Source: Comamonadaceae bacterium UBA4962
Lineage (GTDB): Bacteria > Pseudomonadota > Gammaproteobacteria > Burkholderiales > Burkholderiaceae_C
Reading direction: 5' to 3'
Length of the DNA stretch: 64,000 bases
NCBI GenBank assembly: GCA_002397315.1
Contig: DHAE01000007.1
Coordinates: forward strand, 334,875-398,874
Below, in pieces: positions 23,171-30,769 of the stretch. Under the pieces are notes generated by a model. It was not told the origin of the DNA. It worked only from the letters and a program-made list of their open reading frames with translations, and searched no databases. Every line of letters begins with the position of its first letter. Positions within the stretch are counted from its first letter, which is position 1. The position numbers were made by a program, and so were the translations under genes.

Positions 23171-23265
23171 ATGGGTTCCCTTGTCCGCCCGGCGCACCAG
23201 GCCGACAAGGGAAACCATTTGAACCTAGACCCTTGGTTTCAGCACGTTGAGCTCTGGAAACGTGC
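23171..23265 (+). promoter_or_regulatory. Structured RNA leader, copy B, with two exclusive helices
   Basis: Helix 1: 23171-23185 with 23204-23218 (14 of 15 bp; the inner stem is TTGTC/GACAA, not AGAGA/TCTCT as in copy A). Alternative helix: GAAACCA with TGGTTTC (23234-23240). Third hairpin GCACGTT/AACGTGC with loop GAGCTCTGGA. An additional AACCCATC/GATGGGTT pair opens the element. Confidence 0.65.
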
Positions 23266-23309
23266 GGCGCGGCGCGAGCTGCAGGAGCAATCTTCAACCA
23301 CTACTTCAT

Positions 23310-23337
23310 CAACCCAGCAGGGCAACTCCCGCTGGGG
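23310..23337 (+). promoter_or_regulatory. Leader hairpin AACCCAGCAGGG...CCCGCTGGGGT
   Basis: ACCCAGC/GCTGGGGT and GGG/CCC pair, 32 bases before the ATG at 23370, downstream of RNA copy B. Confidence 0.6.
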
Positions 23338-23369
23338 TGGCTCTGCACACTTTGAAAGGCATTGCCACC

Positions 23370-23750
23370 ATGAACACGCGTTTGACCAAAGACCGCAGCG
23401 GCTGGACCGCCTTCACCGAGCTCGAGCTCGGGAACGCGCAGATGCTGCATTTGCGTACCTGCCGGAACAGCATCTCCGGTCGACTGACCACCAACGCCAC
23501 GGTACATGAGATTGCGGGCGATCGGTCGCTCGTACACCGGATTGACTTCGGCACCGGCGGCGGGGACTTCTCCGCATTGGTGTTCGCATCGAAACCGACG
23601 CGCTGCACGGAGTCGATTGTGCGGATCCAGCATGAGCAGGCACTGCAGCGGCTCGATGCCATCAAGCGCGACGTGTGCGAGCACTACGCGCGTCTCGAGG
23701 CCTCGGCCGCCAAGCCTGGCGCTTCTCAGCCGGAGCAGCAGCCGGCCTGA
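23370..23750 (+). CDS. Hypothetical protein, 126 aa
   Basis: Not recognised. GAAAGGCATTGCCACC precedes the ATG. Beta-rich first half (NAQMLHLRTCRNSISGRLTT, LVHRIDFGTGGGDFSALVF) and a helical C-terminus (QALQRLDAIKRDVCEHYARL). Preceded by both leader types. Confidence 0.55.
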   Translation: MNTRLTKDRSGWTAFTELELGNAQMLHLRTCRNSISGRLTTNATVHEIAGDRSLVHRIDFGTGGGDFSALVFASKPTRCTESIVRIQHEQALQRLDAIKRDVCEHYARLEASAAKPGASQPEQQPA

Positions 23751-23778
23751 CCGACAGGCCGAATGCACGCCATCTACT

Positions 23779-23807
23779 AACCCTGTGAGGACACGCCCCG
23801 CAGGGGC
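23779..23807 (+). promoter_or_regulatory. Leader hairpin AACCCTGTG...CGCAGGGGC
   Basis: CCCTG-G pairs with C-CAGGG, and GCCCC/GGGGC can pair as an alternative; 24 bases before the ATG at 23832. Confidence 0.5.
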
Positions 23808-23831
23808 ATGCCCTCCGAACTGGAGCGATCT

Positions 23832-24164
23832 ATGCATCTCATCGAAACAGCGCCGTCCGCCGGCGGCGCACCCGCGGCCCCGGCGCCAGCGACCGAGCTC
23901 TTCCCCCTCGGCGAACTCACGGTGACACAGGGCGCCGCGCCATACCTGTTCAGTGGAGTGATCAGCGCACTCGGAATCCTCGGACGACACCAACGTGGCG
24001 ACTGGGGTGATCTATGCGAGCACGACAAGCGCTGCAACGATCACGCGGTGCGCTCGGGCGCGCGGATTCTGTCGGCATATCGCGTCGATGAAGCCACCCG
24101 TCTTTGGGTCATCACGGAAAGCGATAGGAGCGTCACCACGATCCTGTTGCCGAGCGAGTACTGA
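23832..24164 (+). CDS. Conserved plasmid/ICE protein of unknown function, 110 aa
   Basis: I recognise the C-terminal pattern RHQRGDWGDLCEHDKRCN, then GARILSAYRV, LWVITESDRSVTTILLPSEY, shared by a widespread family of small plasmid and ICE proteins without a known role. The conserved GDWG, the Asn and the ITE-DRS-TT-LP strand suggest an enzyme-like or RNA-binding fold. The N-terminal 25 residues are Ala/Pro-rich. Confidence 0.65.
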   Translation: MHLIETAPSAGGAPAAPAPATELFPLGELTVTQGAAPYLFSGVISALGILGRHQRGDWGDLCEHDKRCNDHAVRSGARILSAYRVDEATRLWVITESDRSVTTILLPSEY

Positions 24165-24251
24165 ACAAGCACCTGGCGCGGCTATGCGCCTTCATGTCCA
24201 ACCAGGCGGGCCGCCGCGCGCGGCCCATCCTGGCGAACCTCACGCAGAACT

Positions 24252-24695
24252 ATGAAATCTATCCCATCCATACCGTCACCCAACGCGCCCATGGCTCCTG
24301 CGGTGGGCGATCGATACGTCAATGTCAACCCGGAAGTGGATCTCGATCACGCCAGTCAGGAGCGGCTCACGGCGCCGGGTCACGAATGGCGCGTCATGGA
24401 CGTCCAGAGCGACCACGTGACCATCGTTTGCGATGCCACCGGCGCGGCGATCAATCCGACCTGGGCCGAGCTCTCCGACAGCGTCGGGTTCGTGAGGCTG
24501 CAGCGGGCTTCGGAGGTTTTTGTTATTGAACCGAGGGACACGCCGCGCTGGCAACGGGTGGATGCATACATCGCTCAGATGTCGATCGCACAGAACGACG
24601 TGAGCGTGGATTTCACCTCCGCCAACTTCCACGCCGAAGGTCTGTACGTCAACGGCCTTGTCGATCTATTCGTTCCGGCGCACGTGTACCGCTGA
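24252..24695 (+). CDS. Hypothetical protein, 147 aa
   Basis: Not recognised. Beta-rich (EWRVMDVQSDHVTIVCDATG, GFVRLQRASEVFVIEPRD) with aromatic residues near the end. The 87 bases upstream include GGCGC/GCGCC and other GC-rich hairpins. The ribosome site is weak (CACGCAGAACT). Confidence 0.5.
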   Translation: MKSIPSIPSPNAPMAPAVGDRYVNVNPEVDLDHASQERLTAPGHEWRVMDVQSDHVTIVCDATGAAINPTWAELSDSVGFVRLQRASEVFVIEPRDTPRWQRVDAYIAQMSIAQNDVSVDFTSANFHAEGLYVNGLVDLFVPAHVYR

Positions 24696-24730
24696 CGGCG
24701 GTTCCTCCGCGCAATGCGCGACCTCTTTAA

Positions 24731-24836
24731 ACCGGCACCAGCCGGTTTTCCATAGCGACGGCTACCCCGCTATGGAAAACCGCTTGAACCCATCTCAAGG
24801 GCGGTTTTGGAGCGCACTGAAGCCATGCAAGTGCGC
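24731..24836 (+). promoter_or_regulatory. Structured RNA leader, copy C, with two exclusive helices
   Basis: Helix 1 is a perfect 15-bp pair (24743-24757 with 24768-24782). Alternative helix AAAACCGC (24776-24783) with GCGGTTTT (24801-24808), 8 bp. Third hairpin GCGCACT/AGTGCGC with loop GAAGCCATGCA. ACCGGC/GCCGGT opens it. Every helix differs in sequence from copies A and B but pairs in the same way. Confidence 0.68.
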
Positions 24837-24872
24837 GGACCTTCCGAGGTCCTGGCTTTCCCACCTTCATCC

Positions 24873-24899
24873 ACCCCTGCGGGCAGGTCCCGTAGGGGA
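24873..24899 (+). promoter_or_regulatory. Leader hairpin CCCCTGCGGG...CCCGTAGGGG
   Basis: CCCCT/AGGGG and GGG/CCC pair, 33 bases before the ATG at 24932, after RNA copy C. Confidence 0.58.
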
Positions 24900-24931
24900 C
24901 ATGTCTCGCGCCCATCCACAAGGAGCGAACC

Positions 24932-25306
24932 ATGACGAACGACACCATCTACTTTCCGGCCGAAGACGGCCCACGCGCGCTCACGATCGTCCAACTGGAT
25001 GATGCGATGGAAGTGCATCTTTCCACCGGCAGGCAATCCCCCGGTTGCCTGGCCACGCGTGCCCTGACATACCAGAAGCACGGCATGACCCTCGTGCATT
25101 CCTCCAGCAATGGCGGCGGCTGCGGAGACTTCCGGGAGACGATCGCGGCCCTGCAGGTCACCGACGTCACCGAGGAAGCCGTGAGGGACTTACACGAGCG
25201 GGCGCTGATCCAGCTTCCGCTCGTGCGAATCGCCATCGATCTGCACTATGCAAAGCAGCGCTCCATCGACCTTGCTTTGGCGAACGAGGAGAGCAGCAAT
25301 GCATGA
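24932..25306 (+). CDS. Hypothetical protein, 124 aa
   Basis: Not recognised. CAAGGAGCGAACC precedes the ATG. Mixed fold: TIVQLDDAMEVHLSTGRQSP, a Gly-rich SSSNGGGCGDF turn, and a helical end. Overlaps the next gene by 8 bases. Confidence 0.55.
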   Translation: MTNDTIYFPAEDGPRALTIVQLDDAMEVHLSTGRQSPGCLATRALTYQKHGMTLVHSSSNGGGCGDFRETIAALQVTDVTEEAVRDLHERALIQLPLVRIAIDLHYAKQRSIDLALANEESSNA

Positions 25307-25553
25307 CCTGGAAGCCCGCGCCCGCGCCGTCGTCGGCAACTGGGAGTTCGGCAACCTCTCCGGCGCGTTGGACGAACTGGAGCAGTGCCTTAGGCGCCTG
25401 GACCATGACCGCGACTGCGCTGCGCCCGACATCGCCCGGGCCCACGAGCTCTACGAATCCGAAAGCTGCGCCATCTGCGAATCGCCCCTGGTGAGCCGCG
25501 CTGATGGCGGCACCTGGATCTCGGCATGGGTCTTCGTACCTTCCGGAGACTGA
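25299..25553 (+). CDS. Small hypothetical protein, 84 aa
   Basis: Not recognised. ATG at 25299 overlaps the preceding gene and has GAGGAGAGCAGCA upstream. Helical (FGNLSGALDELEQCLRRLD) with a CAICE pair of Cys residues near the C-terminus that could bind metal. Probably translated with its neighbour. Confidence 0.55.
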   Translation: MHDLEARARAVVGNWEFGNLSGALDELEQCLRRLDHDRDCAAPDIARAHELYESESCAICESPLVSRADGGTWISAWVFVPSGD

Positions 25554-25624
25554 CGCCTCACTTCCTCAAACCCACTGCGGGGTACGTCCCGGGGGGGCGT
25601 CTCCGCACTTTCACGGAGCCATCC

Positions 25625-26227
25625 ATGAACGACACCACCCTGTACCGGATCGAAGGCTTCGCCGACCTCTGGGTCGACGCCTGCCTGCGCGACGATGAAG
25701 GGGAACTGATGTTTCTCTCGTTCTACGGCCGCGACGCATCTGCCATGCAGTTCGTTGCGGCCGTGGAGCTCGGGAGCAGAGCCGAGGCCGGTATCACCAG
25801 CTTCAACATCGTGAACGGCGCCGGCCGGCGCCACCAAGTAGGCGTCGGCCCGACGGAACGCCTGGCCAAGCACAGCGGGCGACTGCCGCGGCAGAACCTG
25901 TTCGGTCCCCTGTCGCAAATCTGGATCTACGACAAGCGGATGCGAGAGGTCGACAAGGCCAACCGCATCGGATGGATCGTGAACCTGGTGGACGAACCCA
26001 TCGAGGCTTCTGCGTGGCAACTGCTCAAAGAGCTGTCGCCGGTCGCCCTGCTCGACACCTGGCAGCGGCCGCTGATGGCGTGGGCCCGGGATAAGGGCGC
26101 CATGGCAGCGCTCGGCACAGGGCTATACGCACCCATTGGTCGAGCAGCTGCCGTGCGCGTCAGCGTGACCGACCACTTCGTACGGCACGTCAGTGCTTGC
26201 GTACGGTCAGGCGTTCTCACCGCCTGA
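25625..26227 (+). CDS. Hypothetical protein, 200 aa
   Basis: Not recognised. CACGGAGCCATCC precedes the ATG; a weak AACCC...GGGGGGG hairpin lies at 25569-25597. Soluble alpha/beta protein (LWVDACLRDDEGELMFLSFY, GWIVNLVDEPIEASAWQLLK). Confidence 0.55.
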   Translation: MNDTTLYRIEGFADLWVDACLRDDEGELMFLSFYGRDASAMQFVAAVELGSRAEAGITSFNIVNGAGRRHQVGVGPTERLAKHSGRLPRQNLFGPLSQIWIYDKRMREVDKANRIGWIVNLVDEPIEASAWQLLKELSPVALLDTWQRPLMAWARDKGAMAALGTGLYAPIGRAAAVRVSVTDHFVRHVSACVRSGVLTA

Positions 26228-26280
26228 CCACCGACTGGACGGGCCCTGCAGCTGCAGGGCCTCCATTTCTTCAACCGCAC

Positions 26281-26314
26281 GAGCGATCTCCCGAAGCCGG
26301 GCGATCGCTCTTTT
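26281..26314 (+). terminator. Strong hairpin with short T-run, 18 bases before the helicase start
   Basis: GAGCGATC pairs with GATCGCTC and the inner CCCG with CGGG, followed by TTTTC. Terminator-shaped but placed in the leader of the next gene, as at 21611. Confidence 0.6.
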
Positions 26315-26331
26315 CATTTCAGGGGCACCAC

Positions 26332-28728
26332 ATGAACGCTACTCTTTTCGACACTTCCGACGCGATCACTGCGCCGGCGGAAATCACCACCGCGCCGGCG
26401 ACTGCTGACGCCCCGTCCGGTCCCGTGCCCACCGGCGTGGCCACGGAATCGCAGAGCGGGACTGCATCCGACGTCTTCGATGAAACCATCGCCCTGGGCG
26501 ATTTCATCCGCAGCTTCGGCCACGGCCTTCTGCAGCAGGTGCGATCGCAGCACCCGCCCGTGTACGTGCCCGACCGGGACCACGCCACGGAGGCCTGGCA
26601 GGCCCGCAAAAGGATCCTCGGAACGCTCAAGCGTCAGCCGTTCGAGCCGCAGGCCGAGGCAGTGCAGGCGATCGTGAAACTGCTCGTCGACCAGGAGGAA
26701 CCCGCCGCCGTGCTCAACGCGGAGATGGGGACCGGCAAGACCATGATGGCGATCTGCGCGGCCGCGCTCATGCAGGAAAGCCATCCTCGCACCCTCGTGA
26801 TCTCTCCGCCCCACCTGGTCTACAAGTGGCGGCGAGAGATCATGGAAACCGTGCCGAACGCGCGTGTCTGGGTGCTCAACGGTCCGGACACACTTCGCAA
26901 GTTGCTCACGCTGCGTGCCCGCCTTGGTCTACAGAGCTCGCAACCCGAGTTTTTCGTGCTGGGTCGTGTACGCATGCGGATGGGATTCCACTGGCGTCCG
27001 TCGCTGATCGAACGGCGCATCGTGGTCGACGGCGATCGCATGTCGGTGGCATGTTGCCCCGACTGCATGCGGCCCATCGAATCGAAGGCAGGCGACGGGG
27101 AGAAGATGCCGATGTCCATGGAACTCGCGAAGGCGGTTTTCGGGGACCGGCGCATGCATTGCGAGCACTGTGGGTCCACGCTGTGGACGCTGATCCGGGC
27201 AGGGCGCCCCATCGAATCGATGCACGACCTGGTTCATGGCGCGCTACAGCAGTTGCCGACCATCGGGCCCGCCTCGGCGACGAGGCTCCTGAAGGCCTTC
27301 GGCGATCAAACGTTGGCGGCGATGCTCGAAGACAACGTCTACGAGTTCGTGAACCTGATGGACGAGAACGGAGATCTGGTCTTCAGCGATCGCCAGGCCA
27401 AGCGCATGGAACGCTCGCTCGCGAACTTCGAGTTTTCGATCGGGCAGGGCGGCTACCAGCCGACCGAGTTCATCAAGCGCTACCTGCCGCGGGACTATTT
27501 CGGGCTCCTGGTGGTCGACGAGGGGCACGAGTACAAGAACGAAGGCTCGGCCCAGGGTCAGGCCATGGGCGTGTTGGCCAGCCAGTGCCGCAAGGTGCTG
27601 CTGCTGACCGGCACGCTGATGGGTGGCTATGCGGACGACCTGTTTCACCTGCTCTGGCGCGTGAACCCACGGGCCTTGCTCGCGGACGCGTTCCGGCCTT
27701 CCAAGTCCGGATCCATGGCTTCCGCCACGATGGGCTTCATGAGGGCGCACGGCGTGCTCAAGGACGTCTACAAGGAGTCGGCGGCATCGTCGCATCGCAC
27801 CGCGAAGGCGAGAAGCCTCACGGTCCGCACCAGCAAGGCGCCAGGCTTCGGCCCCGTCGGCCTGATGCGCTACGTGCTGCCGATGACCGTGTTCCTTAAG
27901 CTGCGCGACATCGGCCAGAAGGTGCTCCCGGACTACACCGAGAGCTTCATCGACGTCGACATGTCACCGGAGCAGGCAGAAGCCTACGCGGTAATGAGTG
28001 CCAAGCTGGTCGCGATCCTGCGGCAGGCCCTGGCTGTTGGAGACAGCACGCTCCTTGGCGTGGTGATGAACGTGCTGCTCGCGTGGCCCGAATGCGCCTT
28101 CCGAACGGAGACCGTGCGCCATCCGAGAACGAAGAGCTTGCTGCACCTGCAGCCAGCCGTGTTCGAGGAGACGGCCTGCATGCCGAAGGAGGCGAAGCTC
28201 ATCGAGCTCTGTGCGCAAGCGAAAGCACGCGGCCGCAAAGTGCTCGTGTACTCGATCTACTCGGGTACGCGGGACACCACTGCCAGGCTGAGGTTGCTTC
28301 TGGAAGCCCGAGGGTTCAAGGTCGGCGTTCTGCGCGCCAGCGTGGATGCGTCGAAGCGGGAAGACTGGGTCGCTGACCAGGTCGAGCGTGGCATCGATGT
28401 GCTGATCACCAATCCCGAGCTCGTCAAGACCGGTCTGGACCTGCTCGACTTTCCGACGATCGTTTTCCTGCAGTCGGGCTTCAACGTCTACACAGTACAG
28501 CAGGCTGCCAGGCGCTCATGGCGGATTGGACAGCAGCACGACGTCAGCGTCTTCTTCCTCGGATACGCCGGCACCACGCAAATGGACTGCTTGCGACTCA
28601 TGGGCAAGAAGATCGCTGTGTCGCAGTCAACGTCCGGAGAGATGCCCGAAAGCGGACTTGATGTCCTCAACGAATCGGAGGGCGAAAGCATCGAAGTGGC
28701 TCTGGCCAGAGAGCTTCTTTCCTCCTGA
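26332..28728 (+). CDS. SNF2/DEAD-like helicase with zinc ribbon, 798 aa
   Basis: Superfamily 2 translocase. Walker A NAEMGTGKT near residue 130, LVISPPHLVYKWRRE, DEGH box near 394 (VVDEGHEYKN), LLTGTLMGG and the C-terminal QQAARRSWRIGQQ arginine-finger motif. Inserted between motifs Ia and II is a zinc ribbon (CCPDCM ... HCEHCG, about residues 240-285), unlike the helicase at 14954. N-terminal about 80 residues are Ala/Thr/Pro-rich. Such helicase-methylase sets are part of the conserved accessory region in related ICEs. Confidence 0.82.
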   Translation: MNATLFDTSDAITAPAEITTAPATADAPSGPVPTGVATESQSGTASDVFDETIALGDFIRSFGHGLLQQVRSQHPPVYVPDRDHATEAWQARKRILGTLKRQPFEPQAEAVQAIVKLLVDQEEPAAVLNAEMGTGKTMMAICAAALMQESHPRTLVISPPHLVYKWRREIMETVPNARVWVLNGPDTLRKLLTLRARLGLQSSQPEFFVLGRVRMRMGFHWRPSLIERRIVVDGDRMSVACCPDCMRPIESKAGDGEKMPMSMELAKAVFGDRRMHCEHCGSTLWTLIRAGRPIESMHDLVHGALQQLPTIGPASATRLLKAFGDQTLAAMLEDNVYEFVNLMDENGDLVFSDRQAKRMERSLANFEFSIGQGGYQPTEFIKRYLPRDYFGLLVVDEGHEYKNEGSAQGQAMGVLASQCRKVLLLTGTLMGGYADDLFHLLWRVNPRALLADAFRPSKSGSMASATMGFMRAHGVLKDVYKESAASSHRTAKARSLTVRTSKAPGFGPVGLMRYVLPMTVFLKLRDIGQKVLPDYTESFIDVDMSPEQAEAYAVMSAKLVAILRQALAVGDSTLLGVVMNVLLAWPECAFRTETVRHPRTKSLLHLQPAVFEETACMPKEAKLIELCAQAKARGRKVLVYSIYSGTRDTTARLRLLLEARGFKVGVLRASVDASKREDWVADQVERGIDVLITNPELVKTGLDLLDFPTIVFLQSGFNVYTVQQAARRSWRIGQQHDVSVFFLGYAGTTQMDCLRLMGKKIAVSQSTSGEMPESGLDVLNESEGESIEVALARELLSS

Positions 28729-28863
28729 CGCACCTCGGGGCATTCGTCCCCAACTTCCGCCGCTTCGTCGGCGGTTTCCAGCGCCTCCCCCCTGTTTCAC
28801 GCCACTCATTCGGCTTCGGCCGAGGGGGAGGGTCGCGCCTTATTCACCTGTAATTGGAGGACC

Positions 28864-29322
28864 ATGATGAAAGAAGTTGACGCATCCGAGGCCAGATACG
28901 GTTATCTGCTGCAACTGAACGCTGCGAGAGGCTCAGGAGACGTTGCCGCGGCTCGGCTCGCAGAGCTTGCGCTGCAGGCGCTTTGTCCGGAGCTTGTTGG
29001 GCTCGACCTCTGGAGCTGCTCGGGGTGGACCGAAGGCGCCAAGGCGTTGCTGAGCCAATCTCCGCCGGGCACCGCACTGGTGGACGAGGCTTCCGACGGG
29101 CTCGTCGTTCTCGTTCAGGGACAGGTCATCGGTTTGCCGCGGCTTACTCGTGCGGACGGGTGCTATCTCACCGAGGGAGGGCTCCCAGTGTTGGGCCGCG
29201 AGGCCGGCCCGGAACATTGGGACTACGAAAGAAGGTGCTGGGAGGCCCATGAGCCCTTGCACGCGAGGGACGTTCTTCTGTTCCCGCACCGGACCACGGT
29301 GCGATTTGTCGAGGTCGCATGA
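28864..29322 (+). CDS. Hypothetical protein, 152 aa
   Basis: Not recognised. AATTGGAGGACC precedes the ATG. Helical N-terminus (RYGYLLQLNAARGSGDVAAA), acidic, then a strand-rich end (HARDVLLFPHRTTVRFVEVA). Last gene before a good terminator, so it probably closes the long accessory transcription unit. The 135 bases before it contain GC-rich inverted repeats. Confidence 0.55.
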   Translation: MMKEVDASEARYGYLLQLNAARGSGDVAAARLAELALQALCPELVGLDLWSCSGWTEGAKALLSQSPPGTALVDEASDGLVVLVQGQVIGLPRLTRADGCYLTEGGLPVLGREAGPEHWDYERRCWEAHEPLHARDVLLFPHRTTVRFVEVA

Positions 29323-29326
29323 CTTC

Positions 29327-29363
29327 GCCCAGGGATGCCGCGAGGCGCCCCTGGGCTTTTTTT
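29327..29363 (+). terminator. Intrinsic terminator closing the accessory run
   Basis: GCCCAGGG pairs with CCCTGGGC, followed by TTTTTTT. The longest T-run of the region. Confidence 0.82.
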
Positions 29364-29403
29364 GCGTCGATCAAAGCGCGAGGACGCACCTCAAAGGGGA
29401 TGA

Positions 29404-29443
29404 TTGTGTTGTGTATTGTTATGTAATACAATACATACAACAA
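29404..29443. promoter_or_regulatory. Imperfect palindrome ahead of the second kfrA-like gene
   Basis: Fifteen-base arms match at 12 positions around a 10-base centre, with GTATTG/CAATAC perfect. It contains ATACATACAA, identical to bases 1345-1354 in the kfrA promoter. Probable autoregulatory operator. Confidence 0.55.
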
Positions 29444-29467
29444 ACAATGGCACCCCCGGAGATTCAT

Positions 29468-30352
29468 ATGTCCAGTGAAGCAACTATCACCGAGAAACTC
29501 ATCATCGAAGCGTGCGAGGCTCTTGCAGCTGAGGGGACTCGGCCGACGAATGAGTCTGTGAGAACCCGTCTCGCACTGATGACCGGAACCAAGGGTGGCT
29601 CTTACGCGACGATCGGCCCGGTCGTGAGGGCGTGGAACGAGGCCCGCAAAGCAGCTGCGACGGCGGGCAGCGCACGCGAGCCGGCTCCACAAATCGTGAT
29701 GGAAAAGCTCCAGGCGTGGTCGGCGGACCTATGGGCGGCCGCGCTCAAGCTTGCGGACGACCGGCTCGCGGCGGAGCGCGCGGGACTCGAACGCGCCCGG
29801 GCCGAGCTCGAGAGCGAAGCGGCCGAAGCCCTGGACTTGGCAGAGCGACGCGAAGCCGAGCGCGATGAGGCGCGCCGGGCTGCTGCCACCGAATCGGAGC
29901 AACTGCGCGGCGCCCTGGCGGCGGCGCAAGCAGAGGCGGGCGCTCAGGCCGCACGCGCAGCCGCCGCAGAGGCGAGGGCAACAGAAATTGCAGTCCGTGC
30001 GGAGGATCTGCAGGAGCGCCTGCAGAATGAGGAGGGGCGCCACAAGACGGCGAGCGAGGAGCTCACCCGTATGAGATCCGTGGTCGCCCGCCTGGAGCAG
30101 CAAGCCACCGATCAAGCGCGGCAGTTAGCTGCTGCCCTCGAAGAGATCAAGCAGGCGCGCAACGCGCTGGAGGCCGAGCGAGATCGAGCCCGAGCAGAGC
30201 TTGCGGAGGAGCGCCGCCGACTCGAGGGAGAACTGGCGTCCGCACGAAAGGAAGCCCTGGACGCGACCACCCAGCTGGCTCGTGCCGCTGGCCGCGTCGA
30301 GGCCCTTGAAGCGCAGTTGGCCAAGGTGCAGCCGGCGAAGCAAAAGCAGTGA
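29468..30352 (+). CDS. KfrA-like DNA-binding coiled-coil protein, second copy, 294 aa
   Basis: N-terminal HTH domain (LIIEACEALAAEGTRPTNES, then GTKGGSYATIGPVVRAWNEA) followed by an Ala/Glu/Arg coiled coil from about residue 90 to the end. Same architecture as kfrA at 1437, with little identity outside the domain. CCGGAG precedes the ATG at 29468; an in-frame ATG at 29447 is possible. It heads a new transcription unit with its own palindrome; it may repress that unit, which includes the AcrVA2-like gene. Confidence 0.75.
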   Translation: MSSEATITEKLIIEACEALAAEGTRPTNESVRTRLALMTGTKGGSYATIGPVVRAWNEARKAAATAGSAREPAPQIVMEKLQAWSADLWAAALKLADDRLAAERAGLERARAELESEAAEALDLAERREAERDEARRAAATESEQLRGALAAAQAEAGAQAARAAAAEARATEIAVRAEDLQERLQNEEGRHKTASEELTRMRSVVARLEQQATDQARQLAAALEEIKQARNALEAERDRARAELAEERRRLEGELASARKEALDATTQLARAAGRVEALEAQLAKVQPAKQKQ

Positions 30353-30406
30353 GGGTGGGTGGCCTCTGCCAACCATGAAATCCATCACGTCAACCCCGGA
30401 GGGAAT

Positions 30407-30769
30407 ATGAATCAAACGGGCTCGAAGCGGATCACTTCCGAAGAGAAGGAAGCGGCGATCATGGCGGTCCTCCGCTCGGCCGAAAGGCCTCTCAGTGCAG
30501 CGGACATCGCTCGGCGCATCAACGATGCCTGGTGCTACCCCGACCTGGTGCCGAAGACCTCTCCTGTGTCACACGCACTGGCGCGCATGGGGGCGATGCG
30601 AGACGATCGCAACCGCTATTGGCTGGGCGATACCAAGTGTTCGCCCGGGCCGAAGCCGCCGGCGCTGACGGAGCGGATGCTGTCCAGGACGTCGCTCGTC
30701 TGCAGTGCCCCTGCCAACGGGCGATGGTTGGCGCGCGTGTTGGCGGGTGCGGGAGGGCAATCGCTGTGA
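30407..30769 (+). CDS. Winged-helix DNA-binding protein, 120 aa
   Basis: CCGGAGGGAAT gives a strong ribosome site for the ATG at 30407. Winged-helix pattern: SEEKEAAIMAVLRSAERPLS, AADIARRINDAWCY, SPVSHALARMGAMRDDRNRY. Basic C-terminus. Likely a small regulator. Its stop overlaps the next start (GTGA). Confidence 0.6.
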   Translation: MNQTGSKRITSEEKEAAIMAVLRSAERPLSAADIARRINDAWCYPDLVPKTSPVSHALARMGAMRDDRNRYWLGDTKCSPGPKPPALTERMLSRTSLVCSAPANGRWLARVLAGAGGQSL

